Assembly (NCBI RefSeq): GCF_009604375.1
Contig: NZ_WEGH01000001.1
Location: 992,001-1,056,000, forward strand
DNA from: Actinomadura macrotermitis
GTDB taxonomy: Bacteria; Actinomycetota; Actinomycetes; Streptosporangiales; Streptosporangiaceae
Direction of reading: 5' to 3'
DNA length: 64,000 bases
Positions 24,977 to 33,036 of the stretch are shown in pieces; the first letter of the stretch is position 1; every line of letters starts with the position of its first letter. A program made the translations under genes and the position numbers. A model generated the notes under the pieces. The model worked only from the letters and a program-made list of their open reading frames with translations, did no database searches and was not told the origin of the DNA.

Positions 24977-25516
24977 ATGACCCGCATCAAGACCATCGCC
25001 ACCATGACCGCCGGCCTCGCCATCGTCGGCGGCGCCGTCGGCGTCTCGGCCGCCCAGGCCGCCGCGCCCGCCGCCGCCAAGGCCGCCCCCGGCCCGGCCG
25101 TCCAGCAGGTCCGGGTGCTCAGCGCCGACGCCGCCCTGCAGATCGCGACGGCCGGCCAGCAGGAGGCCGCCAAGCAGCACCAGCGGGTCGCGATCGCGAT
25201 CGTGGACCGCTCCGGCGACCTGCGCATGGTGATCAAGGGCGACGGCGCGGGCCCGCAGACCGTCGAGTCGGCCAAGCGCAAGGCGTTCACCGCCGTCTCG
25301 TTCGGCCAGCCGACGTCCAAGCTGGCCGGGAACGCCACCGGCACCGGCCCGACCGTCAAGGACATCCCGGGCACGCTGTTCCTGGCCGGCGGCGTCCCGG
25401 TCGCCTCGGGCGGCTCCCCGATCGCCGGCATCGGCGTCGGCGGCGCGCCGCAGGGCTCGATCGACGAGGCCATCGCGCAGGCGGCCCTGAAGGCCGTCGC
25501 CGGCCGGCTCGGCTAG
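24977..25516 (+). CDS. hbpS: Secreted HbpS/GlcG-like (DUF336) haem-binding protein
   Basis: This 179-aa exported protein has a signal peptide at residues 1 to about 28 (ending VSAAQAAAPA), then an Ala/Pro linker. The mature domain is of the GlcG/HbpS type: LQIATAGQQEAAKQHQRVAIAIVD, SAKRKAFTAVSFGQPTSKLAG, GTLFLAGGVPV and GIGVGGAPQGSIDEAIAQAAL, each quoted in part. In Streptomyces reticuli HbpS is an extracellular octamer that binds haem or iron ions and changes the activity of the SenS kinase. The SenS/SenR-like pair here is divergent. The stop codon shares CTAG with the convergent Dabb gene. ATG 24977 has GAAGGA upstream. Confidence 0.78.
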   Translation: MTRIKTIATMTAGLAIVGGAVGVSAAQAAAPAAAKAAPGPAVQQVRVLSADAALQIATAGQQEAAKQHQRVAIAIVDRSGDLRMVIKGDGAGPQTVESAKRKAFTAVSFGQPTSKLAGNATGTGPTVKDIPGTLFLAGGVPVASGGSPIAGIGVGGAPQGSIDEAIAQAALKAVAGRLG

Positions 25517-25812
25517 AGCTCGTACTGGATGGCGGCCCGCCGCGCCAGGAACGGCCTGATGTACTCGCCGACCACGGCGCGGTGGGCCGGGTGGTCCCGG
25601 TAGGTCTCGTAGGCGGCCTGGTCGGCGAACTCGCCGACGATCACGAAGTCGGCGTTGCCCTCGTCGATGCCGGCGTCGCCGCCGACGCTGTAGGACCGGA
25701 TCTCGGGGATCAGGCCGGGCAGCTCGGCGAGCCGCGCCGCGGCCTCCTCCTGCTGGGACGTGGTCGTCCCCTCGGCCCACTCGATCAACACCACATGCCG
25801 GAAGCCGCTCAT
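25513..25812 (-). CDS. Dabb-family (stress-responsive A/B barrel) protein
   Basis: This 99-aa dimeric alpha/beta-barrel protein begins MSGFRHVVLIEWAEGTT and contains IRSYSVGGDAGIDEGNADFVIVGEF and the closing helix AAYETYRDHPAHRAVVGEYI, typical of Dabb/EthD-like ferredoxin folds. The family's reactions vary (cyclases, small-molecule binders) and the function here is unknown. Its ATG overlaps the flavodoxin-like gene stop (ATGA), so the two may be one unit. It converges on the HbpS-like gene. Confidence 0.8.
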   Translation of the reverse strand: MSGFRHVVLIEWAEGTTTSQQEEAAARLAELPGLIPEIRSYSVGGDAGIDEGNADFVIVGEFADQAAYETYRDHPAHRAVVGEYIRPFLARRAAIQYEL

Positions 25813-26273
25813 GACCCCAGCGTATCGGCCGCCTCGGCGGCGGCCAGCGCGCCCAGTTCCCAGCAGGCCGCCAGGTCGGCGCGGCCCGGCTCGCCGGTCA
25901 CCACGACCGGCGGCCGGACGGCCCGCCACCGCAGCCCGGTGGTGATCGACTCCAGGGCGCGCAGGGCGCCGGTGGCGTCGTTGTTGCCGTGCAGGTAGGC
26001 CCCGAACGGCCGGCGGACGGTCGTTTCGAGGCAGGGGTAGTAGATCTGGTCGAAGAAGTGCTTGAGCGCGCCGGACAGGTAGCCGAGGTTCACCGGCGTG
26101 CCGAGCAGGTAGCCGTCGGCCTCCAGCACCTCGACCGGGGAGGCGGTGAGCGCCGGGCGGCACACCACCTCGACGCCCTGGACCTCGTCGGTGCCGGCGC
26201 CCGACCGCACGGCCTCGAACATGGCCTGTAGCGAGGGCGATGGGGTGTGGTGGACCAGCAGCAAGCGCCTCAT
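25809..26273 (-). CDS. Flavodoxin/NADPH-dependent FMN reductase-like protein
   Basis: This 154-aa flavodoxin-fold protein begins MRRLLLVHHTPSPSLQAMFEAV, an FMN phosphate-binding loop of the flavodoxin type. The middle motif ADGYLLGTPVNLGYLSGALKHFFDQIYYPCL is the family's flavin-ring and dimer region (shown here in part: GTPVNLGYLSG). It probably reduces quinones or a small partner using FMN. It is translationally coupled to the Dabb gene. GTG 26276 is an alternative start one codon upstream. Confidence 0.8.
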   Translation of the reverse strand: MRRLLLVHHTPSPSLQAMFEAVRSGAGTDEVQGVEVVCRPALTASPVEVLEADGYLLGTPVNLGYLSGALKHFFDQIYYPCLETTVRRPFGAYLHGNNDATGALRALESITTGLRWRAVRPPVVVTGEPGRADLAACWELGALAAAEAADTLGS

Positions 26274-26460
26274 CACCCGTAGGCTACAGGGGTGGCCGGA
26301 TCCGGCCGGATCTTCGGCCGGGGGCGCCGCGGCGTCGTCGCATGGAGGAGTTCTGGCCGGCGGACCGACGCGCCGGCGACCGGATACGGCCGGGGTTAAC
26401 GTGCTAAATGGGGAATTCGTTCCACAAGATCATGGTTGCCGCTCAGCGGAGGTGCTCTTC

Positions 26461-28101
26461 GTGGACGCAGCGAAACAGCACGGATCGGTCTGGCCCTTCA
26501 CCTTCGTGACCGCGGCCGTGGCCTCACTGCTCGCGGTGCCGGCGCTCGGGGACGCGCCGGGCTGGCTGCGCGGCCTCGCGGAGCTGGTCACCGGCAGCCC
26601 GCTCGCCCCCGCGCACGCCGTCATGCTCGGCCTCGCCCTGGCGTTCGTGGCGCGCGGCGCCCGGCTGCGCCGCCGGGCCGCCTGGTACGGGCTGGTGGTC
26701 CTGGTCGTGATGGGCCTGCTCGCGGTCGCGGCGGGCGACGACGCGCTGTGGCGGCTGCCGCTGCTGGCGGCGGCGCTGCTGGCCCTGTGGATCCGCCGCG
26801 CCGCCTTCGACGTGCGCCCGCATCCCGAGCGGATCCGCACCGCGATCCGTACCGGCGCCGTCCTGGTGCTCTCCACCGCCGTGCTGTCGGTGCTGGTCGG
26901 CGGCATGTCGATCGAGTCGGTCGGCCCCGGCGTGGCGAGCGGCCTGAGCGGCGGGGGCGGCTCGATCGAGGGCGCGGCGTGGCTGCCGGGGGTCCTCGGG
27001 GTGATCGGCGTCGTCGGCCTGCTGGTGCTGGTGGTGACGCTGCTGGCGTCCGATCCCCCGCCGCCGCCGGGTGACGAGAACGAGCGGCGCCGGGTGGCCC
27101 GCCTGGTCGCGCACCCCGGTTCGGACACCCTCGCCCCGTTCGCGCTGCGCCGCGACAAGTCGTACGTGTTCAGCCCGGACGGGCGCGCCGCGATCGGCTA
27201 CCGGGTGCTGTTCGGCATCGCGGCGGCGGGCGGCGACCCGGTCGGCGACCCCGGGTCCCACGCGGCCGCGATCAACGCGTTCCTGGAGCGCTGCCGCCGC
27301 GCGGGCTGGCGGCCCGCCGTGCTCGGCGCGAGCGCCGGGCTGCTGCCGGCCTGGGGCGGGCTCCGCTCGATCGGGTTCGGCGACGAGGTCGTGGTACGGC
27401 CCGGGGAGTTCTCACTGTCGGGACGGCAGATGCGCAACGTCCGCCAGGCGGTGCGGCGCACCTACAACGCGGGCGTCACCTCCGAGATCGTCGCCGAGCG
27501 GGACCTGACCGACGACCTGCGCGAGCGGCTGCTGGCGGTGGCCGCGAGCTCGCTCGGCGGCGCGGCCGAGCGCGGCTTCTCGATGAACCTGGACGAGCTG
27601 CTCACCGGCTACCACCCCGGCACGATCGTCGCGATCGCCTACGGCGCCGACGGCGCGCCGATCGCCTTCCAGCGGTACGTGATCGCCGGCGAGGGCGTCA
27701 GCCTGGACGCGATGCGCCGCTCCCCCGACGGCCCGAACGGCGTCAACGAGCGGCTGATCGTGGAGGTCGTGGAGTACGCGGCCGAGCACGGGCACGGCGT
27801 GGTGTCGCTGAACTTCGCCGCGTTCCGCGAGCTGCTGGACTCCGACGAGCGCGGCGTCCTGGAGAAGACCGGCTACCAGGCGCTGCACCTGCTGGACCCG
27901 TGGATCGCGGTGGAGTCGCTGTACCTGTTCGACAAGAAGTTCCGGCCCGGCTACCGGCCGCGCAGCGTGGTGTTCCGCTCCTGGGCCGACATCGTCCGGC
28001 TGGCGGCGGCGCTGCTCACGCTGGAGTTCGGCCGGACCCGGCCGCCGCACGCCGCCGGCGACCCGGTGGCCGAGCCCGCGGGGCATCTGGAACGCCCCTG
28101 A
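26461..28101 (+). CDS. Membrane protein with DUF2156 (MprF/LpiA-type) domain
   Basis: This 546-aa protein has about six N-terminal membrane segments (residues 10-200). A cytoplasmic GNAT-like DUF2156 domain follows (about 210-500), with FSPDGRAAIGYRVLFGIAAAGGDPVG, FSLSGRQMRNVRQAVRR and the SLNFAAFRELL segment (quoted in part). This is the domain of phosphatidylglycerol lysyl/alanyltransferases, which move an aminoacyl group from tRNA to membrane lipid to change surface charge. No lysyl-tRNA synthetase part (as in LysX) is fused. GTG 26461 follows GGAGG by 8 nt. A strong hairpin ends the gene. Confidence 0.8.
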   Translation: MDAAKQHGSVWPFTFVTAAVASLLAVPALGDAPGWLRGLAELVTGSPLAPAHAVMLGLALAFVARGARLRRRAAWYGLVVLVVMGLLAVAAGDDALWRLPLLAAALLALWIRRAAFDVRPHPERIRTAIRTGAVLVLSTAVLSVLVGGMSIESVGPGVASGLSGGGGSIEGAAWLPGVLGVIGVVGLLVLVVTLLASDPPPPPGDENERRRVARLVAHPGSDTLAPFALRRDKSYVFSPDGRAAIGYRVLFGIAAAGGDPVGDPGSHAAAINAFLERCRRAGWRPAVLGASAGLLPAWGGLRSIGFGDEVVVRPGEFSLSGRQMRNVRQAVRRTYNAGVTSEIVAERDLTDDLRERLLAVAASSLGGAAERGFSMNLDELLTGYHPGTIVAIAYGADGAPIAFQRYVIAGEGVSLDAMRRSPDGPNGVNERLIVEVVEYAAEHGHGVVSLNFAAFRELLDSDERGVLEKTGYQALHLLDPWIAVESLYLFDKKFRPGYRPRSVVFRSWADIVRLAAALLTLEFGRTRPPHAAGDPVAEPAGHLERP

Positions 28102-28112
28102 TCCCGCCTTTC

Positions 28113-28148
28113 GCGAAGCGCCCCGATCCGCCGGACGGGGCGCTTCGC
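28113..28148. terminator. Hairpin terminator after the DUF2156 gene
   Basis: A 13-bp perfect stem (28113-28125 and 28136-28148) has a 10-nt loop, 11 nt after the stop codon. It separates this gene from the luciferase-like gene promoter. Confidence 0.75.
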
Positions 28149-28169
28149 CGTACCCGGGCTGTTAGGCTT

Positions 28170-28187
28170 CCCAAGCGAGCGCTTGGT
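28170..28187. promoter_or_regulatory. 18-bp operator, regulon site 3
   Basis: CCCAAGCG-AG-CGCTTGGT is a nearly perfect inverted repeat. A possible -10 (TACGTA) starts at its last base (28187-28192), giving a leader of about 65 nt to the GTG at 28260. It presumably controls the luciferase-like/AMP-ligase-like pair. Confidence 0.65.
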
Positions 28188-28259
28188 ACGTAATGATGGG
28201 TCAGGCGTTGCGACACGGCGCGCACCCCGCCGGGCCCGCTTGGAGAAGGAGCCGTACAC

Positions 28260-29333
28260 GTGGCTGACCGCCCGATGAAGTTCTCGACCTTCCACCTGTT
28301 CCACCAGTTCGCGGGCCAGACCGCGCGGGAGGTGTACGACTACCAGATCGAGATCGCCGAGCTGCTGGAGGAGCTCGGCTTCGACGGGGTGTGGATCGCC
28401 GAGCACCACTTCCGCGACTACGGGGTCGTCCCGAACATCTTCACGCTGCTGGCGAACCTGGCCGCGCGCACCGAGCGGCTGCGGCTCGGCACCGGCATCG
28501 TGGTGCTGCCGCTGCACAACCCGATCCACGTGGCCGAGGAGGCCGCGATGGTCGACCTGCTGTCGGACGGGCGGCTGGAGGTCGGCATCGGCCGCGGCTA
28601 CCAGAGCGTGGAGTTCGAGAACTTCGGCCTGGACCTGGCCGAGGCGCGGGACCGGTTCAACGAGTGCCTGGACATGATCATCGGTCTGTGGACCCAGGAC
28701 TCCTTCGAGTACAAGGGCCGCTTCCACGAGACCCGGCACCCGCTCACGCTGATGCCGAAACCGGTGCAGCGCCCGCACCCGCCGCTGCACGTGGCCGCGG
28801 TCAGCCCCGAGACCGTCGAGCTGTACGCCAGGCGGGGGCTGCCGATCCTGGCCGACCCGGCCGCCCCGTTCAAGAAGATCGCCAAGGCGGCCGAGACCTG
28901 GCACGCCACCGCCGCCGCGCACGGCGTCGACACCACCGGCGTGGAGCTGGTCGCCAGCCGCTCGGTGTACGTCGCGCCGACGGTGGAGCAGGCCCGCGCG
29001 GACCAGGCCCGGTTCGAGGCCGGCTTCGACCGCTCGCGGATCTTCAACGTGCAGAGCGCGCCGATCGACCCGAGCACCGGCAAGGCCGCCAAGGGCTTCG
29101 AGTACTACCAGGACCGCTACCTCAAGGGCGGCTCGGTCGACAACGAGTTCCGCTGGAACCAGCTGGAGGTCATCGGCGACCCCGAGCGCGTGATCGAGCA
29201 GATCAGGGCGATCCAGGAGATGGGCTACGGCAACCTCATGTGCGACTTCGGCTCCACCCGGCCGATGCCCCTCGAGGACATGAAGAAGGTCCTGCGGTTC
29301 TTCGCCGCGGAGGTCATGCCGGCCTTCCGGTGA
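28260..29333 (+). CDS. Luciferase-like (LLM) flavin/F420-dependent monooxygenase
   Basis: This 357-aa TIM-barrel oxidoreductase of the bacterial-luciferase superfamily contains FDGVWIAEHHFRDYGVVPN, the A/B-type active-site strand with His, LRLGTGIVVLPLHNPIHVAEE and GRLEVGIGRGYQSVEF. Such enzymes use FMNH2 or F420 to oxidise or cleave small organic substrates. It is the first gene behind operator site 3, and 29 nt ahead of the AMP-ligase-like gene, so the two probably act on the same compound. Start is GTG 28260; GGAGAAGGAGCC precedes it. Confidence 0.85.
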   Translation: MADRPMKFSTFHLFHQFAGQTAREVYDYQIEIAELLEELGFDGVWIAEHHFRDYGVVPNIFTLLANLAARTERLRLGTGIVVLPLHNPIHVAEEAAMVDLLSDGRLEVGIGRGYQSVEFENFGLDLAEARDRFNECLDMIIGLWTQDSFEYKGRFHETRHPLTLMPKPVQRPHPPLHVAAVSPETVELYARRGLPILADPAAPFKKIAKAAETWHATAAAHGVDTTGVELVASRSVYVAPTVEQARADQARFEAGFDRSRIFNVQSAPIDPSTGKAAKGFEYYQDRYLKGGSVDNEFRWNQLEVIGDPERVIEQIRAIQEMGYGNLMCDFGSTRPMPLEDMKKVLRFFAAEVMPAFR

Positions 29334-29362
29334 CCCCACCCCCACACCTGCCAGGAGGCGCG

Positions 29363-30865
29363 ATGTCCGTACACCGGCTCACTCTCGGGGACGTGCTCGG
29401 CGAGCACCGGCGCGGCCGCCCGCTCGGCACCGCCGTCGTGGACGGCGACGTCCGGCTGACCTACCCGGAGCTGGACGCCCGGGTGAACCGCCTGGCGGCC
29501 GCCCTCGCCGCCGACGGCGTCGGGCCGGGCGAGCGGGTGCTCTGGCTCGGGCAGAACTCGTTCCGGGTGCTGGAGCTGCTGCTCGCCGCCGCCCGCCTCG
29601 GCGCGGTCTGCTGCCCGGCCAACTGGCGGCAGAGCGCCGACGAGCTCGCCCACGTCCTCACCGACCTGACGCCGAAGGTCGTGGTGTGGGAGGAGTCGGA
29701 GGCGGTCGAGAAAGCACGCGGCCAGGTGTCCCTGGACGCCCGCTGGGTGCGGTCGGGCGAGGAGTACGAGGCGTACCTGCCCGCCGAGGCCGATGAGCCG
29801 GCCGCCGAGGTCGGCGACGACGCGCCCGTCCTCGCGCTCTACACCGCGGCGTTCGACGGGCGCCCGAACGCGGCGCTGCTCAGCCACTCGGCGCTGATCG
29901 CGCACAGCATGGCGCTGCTGCACATCCGGCAGATGGAGGACGGCTTCGCCTTCCTGGCCTGCGGGCCGCTGTTCCACGTCGGCACGATGATGTTCACGCT
30001 CGCCACCTTCCAGCTCGGCGGCAAGATCGTGTTCACCCCGGCGTACGAGCCGGCCGAGGTGTGCCGGCTGATCGACGCCGAGAAGTGCACCCAGGCGTTC
30101 CTGTTCGGCCCGATGATCGACGGCCTGGTGGAGGCGAACAAGGACGGGTCCTACGACCTGTCGTCGCTGCGCTTCGTCTCGCACTCCCCCGAGTGGGACG
30201 CGATGATCACCGTGGACGACAGCCCGTGGTGCGCGTCCAAGATGGGCGGCTACGGGCAGACCGAGGTCGGCGGCATGCTGACCTTCCTCGGCCTCGGCAT
30301 GGGCGGCGCGGGCTACGCGGGCCGCCCCTCCCCCCTCGTGCACGTGCGCATCCTGGACGCCGACGGCGCCGAGGTCGCGCCAGGCGAGGTCGGCGAGATC
30401 TGCGCGCGCGGCCACAGCGTCTTCTCCGGGTACTGGAACCGGCCCGAGCTGAACGCGGCCAAGTCCGCCGGGGGCTGGCACCACACCGGCGACCTCGGCC
30501 GCCGCGAGGCCGACGGCACGCTCACCTTCATCGGCCCGAAGCTGCGCATGATCAAGTCGGCGAACGAGAACATCTACCCGGCCGAGGTCGAGCGGGCGCT
30601 GAAGACGCACCCGGCCGTCGCCGACGCCGCCGTCATCGGCGTCCCCGACGAGCGGTTCGGCCAGTCCCCGAAGGCGGTCGTGGTCCTGAAGGACGGGACG
30701 ACGGCGACCGCCGAGGAGATCATCGAGCACGTCCGCGCGGAGATCGCCTCCTACAAGAAGCCGCGCGAGGTGGAGTTCACCGACGCCATCCCCAAGCGCG
30801 GCTACACCCCCGACTACGACGCCCTCGACGAGCGCTTCGGCGGCGGCGCCTACCCCGGTTCCTGA
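29363..30865 (+). CDS. AMP-binding CoA-ligase-like protein with degenerate motifs
   Basis: This 500-aa ANL-superfamily protein has a recognisable fold (YGQTEVGGML adenine motif, GWHHTGDLGRR, LRMIKSANENIYPAEVE hinge). Two catalytic motifs are altered. The P-loop, normally YTSGTTGxPKG, reads YTAAFDGRPNAALLSH (residues 160-175). The C-terminal PxxxxGK loop with the catalytic Lys is replaced by IPKRGYTPDYDALDERFGG (476 onward). I recall similar YTAAF-type relatives in other bacteria, so this is a subfamily and not random decay. It may bind or ligate an unusual acyl group without standard adenylation. The gene follows the luciferase-like gene with an AGGAGG ribosome-binding site. Confidence 0.8.
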   Translation: MSVHRLTLGDVLGEHRRGRPLGTAVVDGDVRLTYPELDARVNRLAAALAADGVGPGERVLWLGQNSFRVLELLLAAARLGAVCCPANWRQSADELAHVLTDLTPKVVVWEESEAVEKARGQVSLDARWVRSGEEYEAYLPAEADEPAAEVGDDAPVLALYTAAFDGRPNAALLSHSALIAHSMALLHIRQMEDGFAFLACGPLFHVGTMMFTLATFQLGGKIVFTPAYEPAEVCRLIDAEKCTQAFLFGPMIDGLVEANKDGSYDLSSLRFVSHSPEWDAMITVDDSPWCASKMGGYGQTEVGGMLTFLGLGMGGAGYAGRPSPLVHVRILDADGAEVAPGEVGEICARGHSVFSGYWNRPELNAAKSAGGWHHTGDLGRREADGTLTFIGPKLRMIKSANENIYPAEVERALKTHPAVADAAVIGVPDERFGQSPKAVVVLKDGTTATAEEIIEHVRAEIASYKKPREVEFTDAIPKRGYTPDYDALDERFGGGAYPGS

Positions 30866-30870
30866 CGCGC

Positions 30871-30900
30871 GGAAGGGGGCGGGGCGGCCCGCCCCCTTCC
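30871..30900. terminator. Bidirectional hairpin terminator
   Basis: A 13-bp perfect G+C stem (30871-30883 and 30888-30900) with a 4-nt loop fills the 37-nt gap between the convergent ligase-like and cyclase-family genes. Confidence 0.8.
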
Positions 30901-30902
30901 GG

Positions 30903-31814
30903 CTACAGCACCGCGACGGGGGTGACGGGGCTGGCGGTGCCGCCCTCGATGCGCAGCGGCGCGACGACGAACAGGAAGTCGGTCCGCCCGCTTTCGGCGA
31001 GTTCCTCCAGCCAGAGCATCTCGACCAGGTGGATGCCGTGCCGCCACAGCAGGATCATGTGCAGGTCGTCGGCGAGGCCCTCGTCGGCGAGCTGGCGGTC
31101 GTTGAGGCCGCCGATCGCGGCGTTGTCGCTCGCCACCACGCACACGTCGCGCTCGGCGAGCCAGCGGCCGGCGTCGGCCGACAGGCCCGGCTGGCCGGCC
31201 CAGTAGGCGTCCGGGCCGTCCTGCCAGGCGAGCGGCCAGCCGGTGCGGACGACGGCGACGTCGCCGGGCCGCACCTGCACTCCGCAGCCCTCCAGGTCGG
31301 CGGGCCCGATCCGGTCGGTGGCGGCCAGGTGCGGGACGCCGCGCAGCCTGGGGATGTCGAACAGCACCCCGCGCGCGACGACCGGCCCCGCCTTGTCGAT
31401 GCCGCAGCGGCCCGCGCCATAGGAGCGGACGCGGTCGGCGGGATGGCCGTTGTACAGCTCGTCGCCGGACCACATGTGGCAGAGCGCGTCCATGTGGGTG
31501 GTGGTGCCGTGCGGCGTCACCACCAGGGCGTCGTCGGCCATCTTCAGGCCCGCGCCGATCGCCCGCGTCCCGGCCGCGTAGTCGCCGCCGTCCACCGACA
31601 TGAAGTGCTGCGGCAGCGGGCGCCCGCGCAGGTGCGGGACGGTCGTCGGGGCGGGCGAGGACGTGGCGCCCCGGATCGGCAGCGACAGGCCGAGGACGCG
31701 GCCCTCGCGCACGCACCCGGCGGCGGCGAGCACCGTCTCGGGGGTGAGCAGGTTGAGGGCGCCGCGTTCGTCGCCGGCACCCCAGCGTCCCCAGTTGTTC
31801 GATTCGTCGAGCAT
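30903..31814 (-). CDS. Cyclase-family (kynurenine formamidase-like) hydrolase
   Basis: This 303-aa metal-dependent hydrolase of the cyclase superfamily has the signature HGTTTHMDALCH: H102, H107, D109 and H113 as metal and catalytic ligands, close to HxGTHxDxPxH. Members open amide or lactone rings (kynurenine formamidase, isatin hydrolase) or act in polyketide ring chemistry. Between catabolic genes, a ring-opening role is plausible (inference). ATG 31814 lies 7 nt downstream of a TACAAA -10-like box, which suggests a leaderless mRNA. It is divergent from the serine hydrolase. Confidence 0.82.
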   Translation of the reverse strand: MLDESNNWGRWGAGDERGALNLLTPETVLAAAGCVREGRVLGLSLPIRGATSSPAPTTVPHLRGRPLPQHFMSVDGGDYAAGTRAIGAGLKMADDALVVTPHGTTTHMDALCHMWSGDELYNGHPADRVRSYGAGRCGIDKAGPVVARGVLFDIPRLRGVPHLAATDRIGPADLEGCGVQVRPGDVAVVRTGWPLAWQDGPDAYWAGQPGLSADAGRWLAERDVCVVASDNAAIGGLNDRQLADEGLADDLHMILLWRHGIHLVEMLWLEELAESGRTDFLFVVAPLRIEGGTASPVTPVAVL

Positions 31815-31852
31815 GATTCGGTTTGTACCCTTCAGTGGAGAGGATCCCGCCC

Positions 31853-33019
31853 ATGAGTACCGTCCAGGGACACTGCGACCCCGCGTTCACGGCCGTCAGG
31901 GACGTCTTCGAGCAGAACTTCGCCGAGGGCCGCGAGGTGGGCGCCGCCGTCGCCGTCTACGCCGGGGACCGCAAGGTCGTGGACCTGTGGGGCGGCGTCG
32001 CCGACCGCCGCACCGGCCGCGAGTGGGCCGCGGGCACCCCCTGCTTCGGGTTCTCCTGCACCAAGGCGGTCACCGCGACCGCCGCGCTGCTGCTCGCCGA
32101 GCGCGGCGTCTACGAGGTCGACGGCCCGGTCACCGACTGGTGGCCCGAGTACGGGCAGAACGGCAAGGAGGGCACGACGGCGGCGCACCTGCTGTCGCAC
32201 CAGTCCGGCCTGCCGGCGTTCGCGCGGCCGGTGACCGCCGAGGAGGCCGCCGACACCGCCGCCCGCGCGGACGAGCTCGCCGCGCAGGCCCCCGAGTGGG
32301 AGCCCGGCACCGCGCACGGCTACCAGGCGCTGACCTACGGCTGGCTCGCCGGGGAGATCGTCCGCCGGAACACGGGACTGCCGGTCGGCGAGTTCGTCAA
32401 GCGCGAGTTCACCGGCGACCTGGACCTGTGGATCGGCGCGCCGGACGAGGTGATCGAGCGCGCCGCCAAGCTCACCGCCGGCCGGAAGGCCGAGGGCGGC
32501 GGCGACGCGCCCCGCGCGGTGCCCGACGACAACGTCCTGGAGCGCCTGGCGAACGCCTACCTCGACCCGCAGAGCCCGCTGAACCGGGCGGTGAACAACC
32601 CGCACCCGGGCAAGGGCGGCTACAACAACCCGGTGGTGCTGCGGGCCGGCTGGCCGTCCGCCGGGATGATGACGACGGCGTCCGCGTTCGGCGCGTTCTA
32701 CCGGGACCTGATCGCGGGCCGCATCCTGCGCCCCGAGACTTTGCAGGCGGGCATCGCGACGCGGGTGAGCGGCCCGGACCGCACGATGCTGATCGACACC
32801 GCCTTCGGCCTCGGCTACATGCGCCCGTCGATGACGTTCTTCACCCCGAAGGCGGCCCGGGAGACGGCGTTCGGGCACACCGGCGCGGGCGGCTCGATCG
32901 GTCTCGGCGACGCCGAGGCGGGCCTGGCGGTCGCCTACCTGCCGAACCGGATGGGCGACCAGCTCTCGGGCGACCTGCGCGCCTACCGGCTGACCGAGGC
33001 GGCGTACGCGTCCCTGTGA
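31853..33019 (+). CDS. Class C beta-lactamase-fold serine hydrolase (EstB-like)
   Basis: This 388-aa cytoplasmic serine hydrolase has the nucleophile in SxxK: S68-C-T-K71 within GFSCTKAVTATAALL. The YxN-type tyrosine lies in YQALTYGWLAGEIVRR, and HTGAGGSIG replaces KTG near the C-terminus. There is no signal peptide, so it is more likely an esterase/lipase or amide hydrolase than a beta-lactamase. ATG 31853 has GGAGAGGA upstream. It converges on the SDR gene 17 nt away. Its substrate is unknown. Confidence 0.82.
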   Translation: MSTVQGHCDPAFTAVRDVFEQNFAEGREVGAAVAVYAGDRKVVDLWGGVADRRTGREWAAGTPCFGFSCTKAVTATAALLLAERGVYEVDGPVTDWWPEYGQNGKEGTTAAHLLSHQSGLPAFARPVTAEEAADTAARADELAAQAPEWEPGTAHGYQALTYGWLAGEIVRRNTGLPVGEFVKREFTGDLDLWIGAPDEVIERAAKLTAGRKAEGGGDAPRAVPDDNVLERLANAYLDPQSPLNRAVNNPHPGKGGYNNPVVLRAGWPSAGMMTTASAFGAFYRDLIAGRILRPETLQAGIATRVSGPDRTMLIDTAFGLGYMRPSMTFFTPKAARETAFGHTGAGGSIGLGDAEAGLAVAYLPNRMGDQLSGDLRAYRLTEAAYASL

Positions 33020-33036
33020 TCTCCCCGTGTTCGGCT

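Noticed and set aside
26294..26307. 14-bp palindrome GGCCGGATCCGGCC upstream of the DUF2156 gene.
   Set aside because: Pure G+C-type palindromes of this length are expected often in such DNA, and it is not placed at a recognisable promoter.
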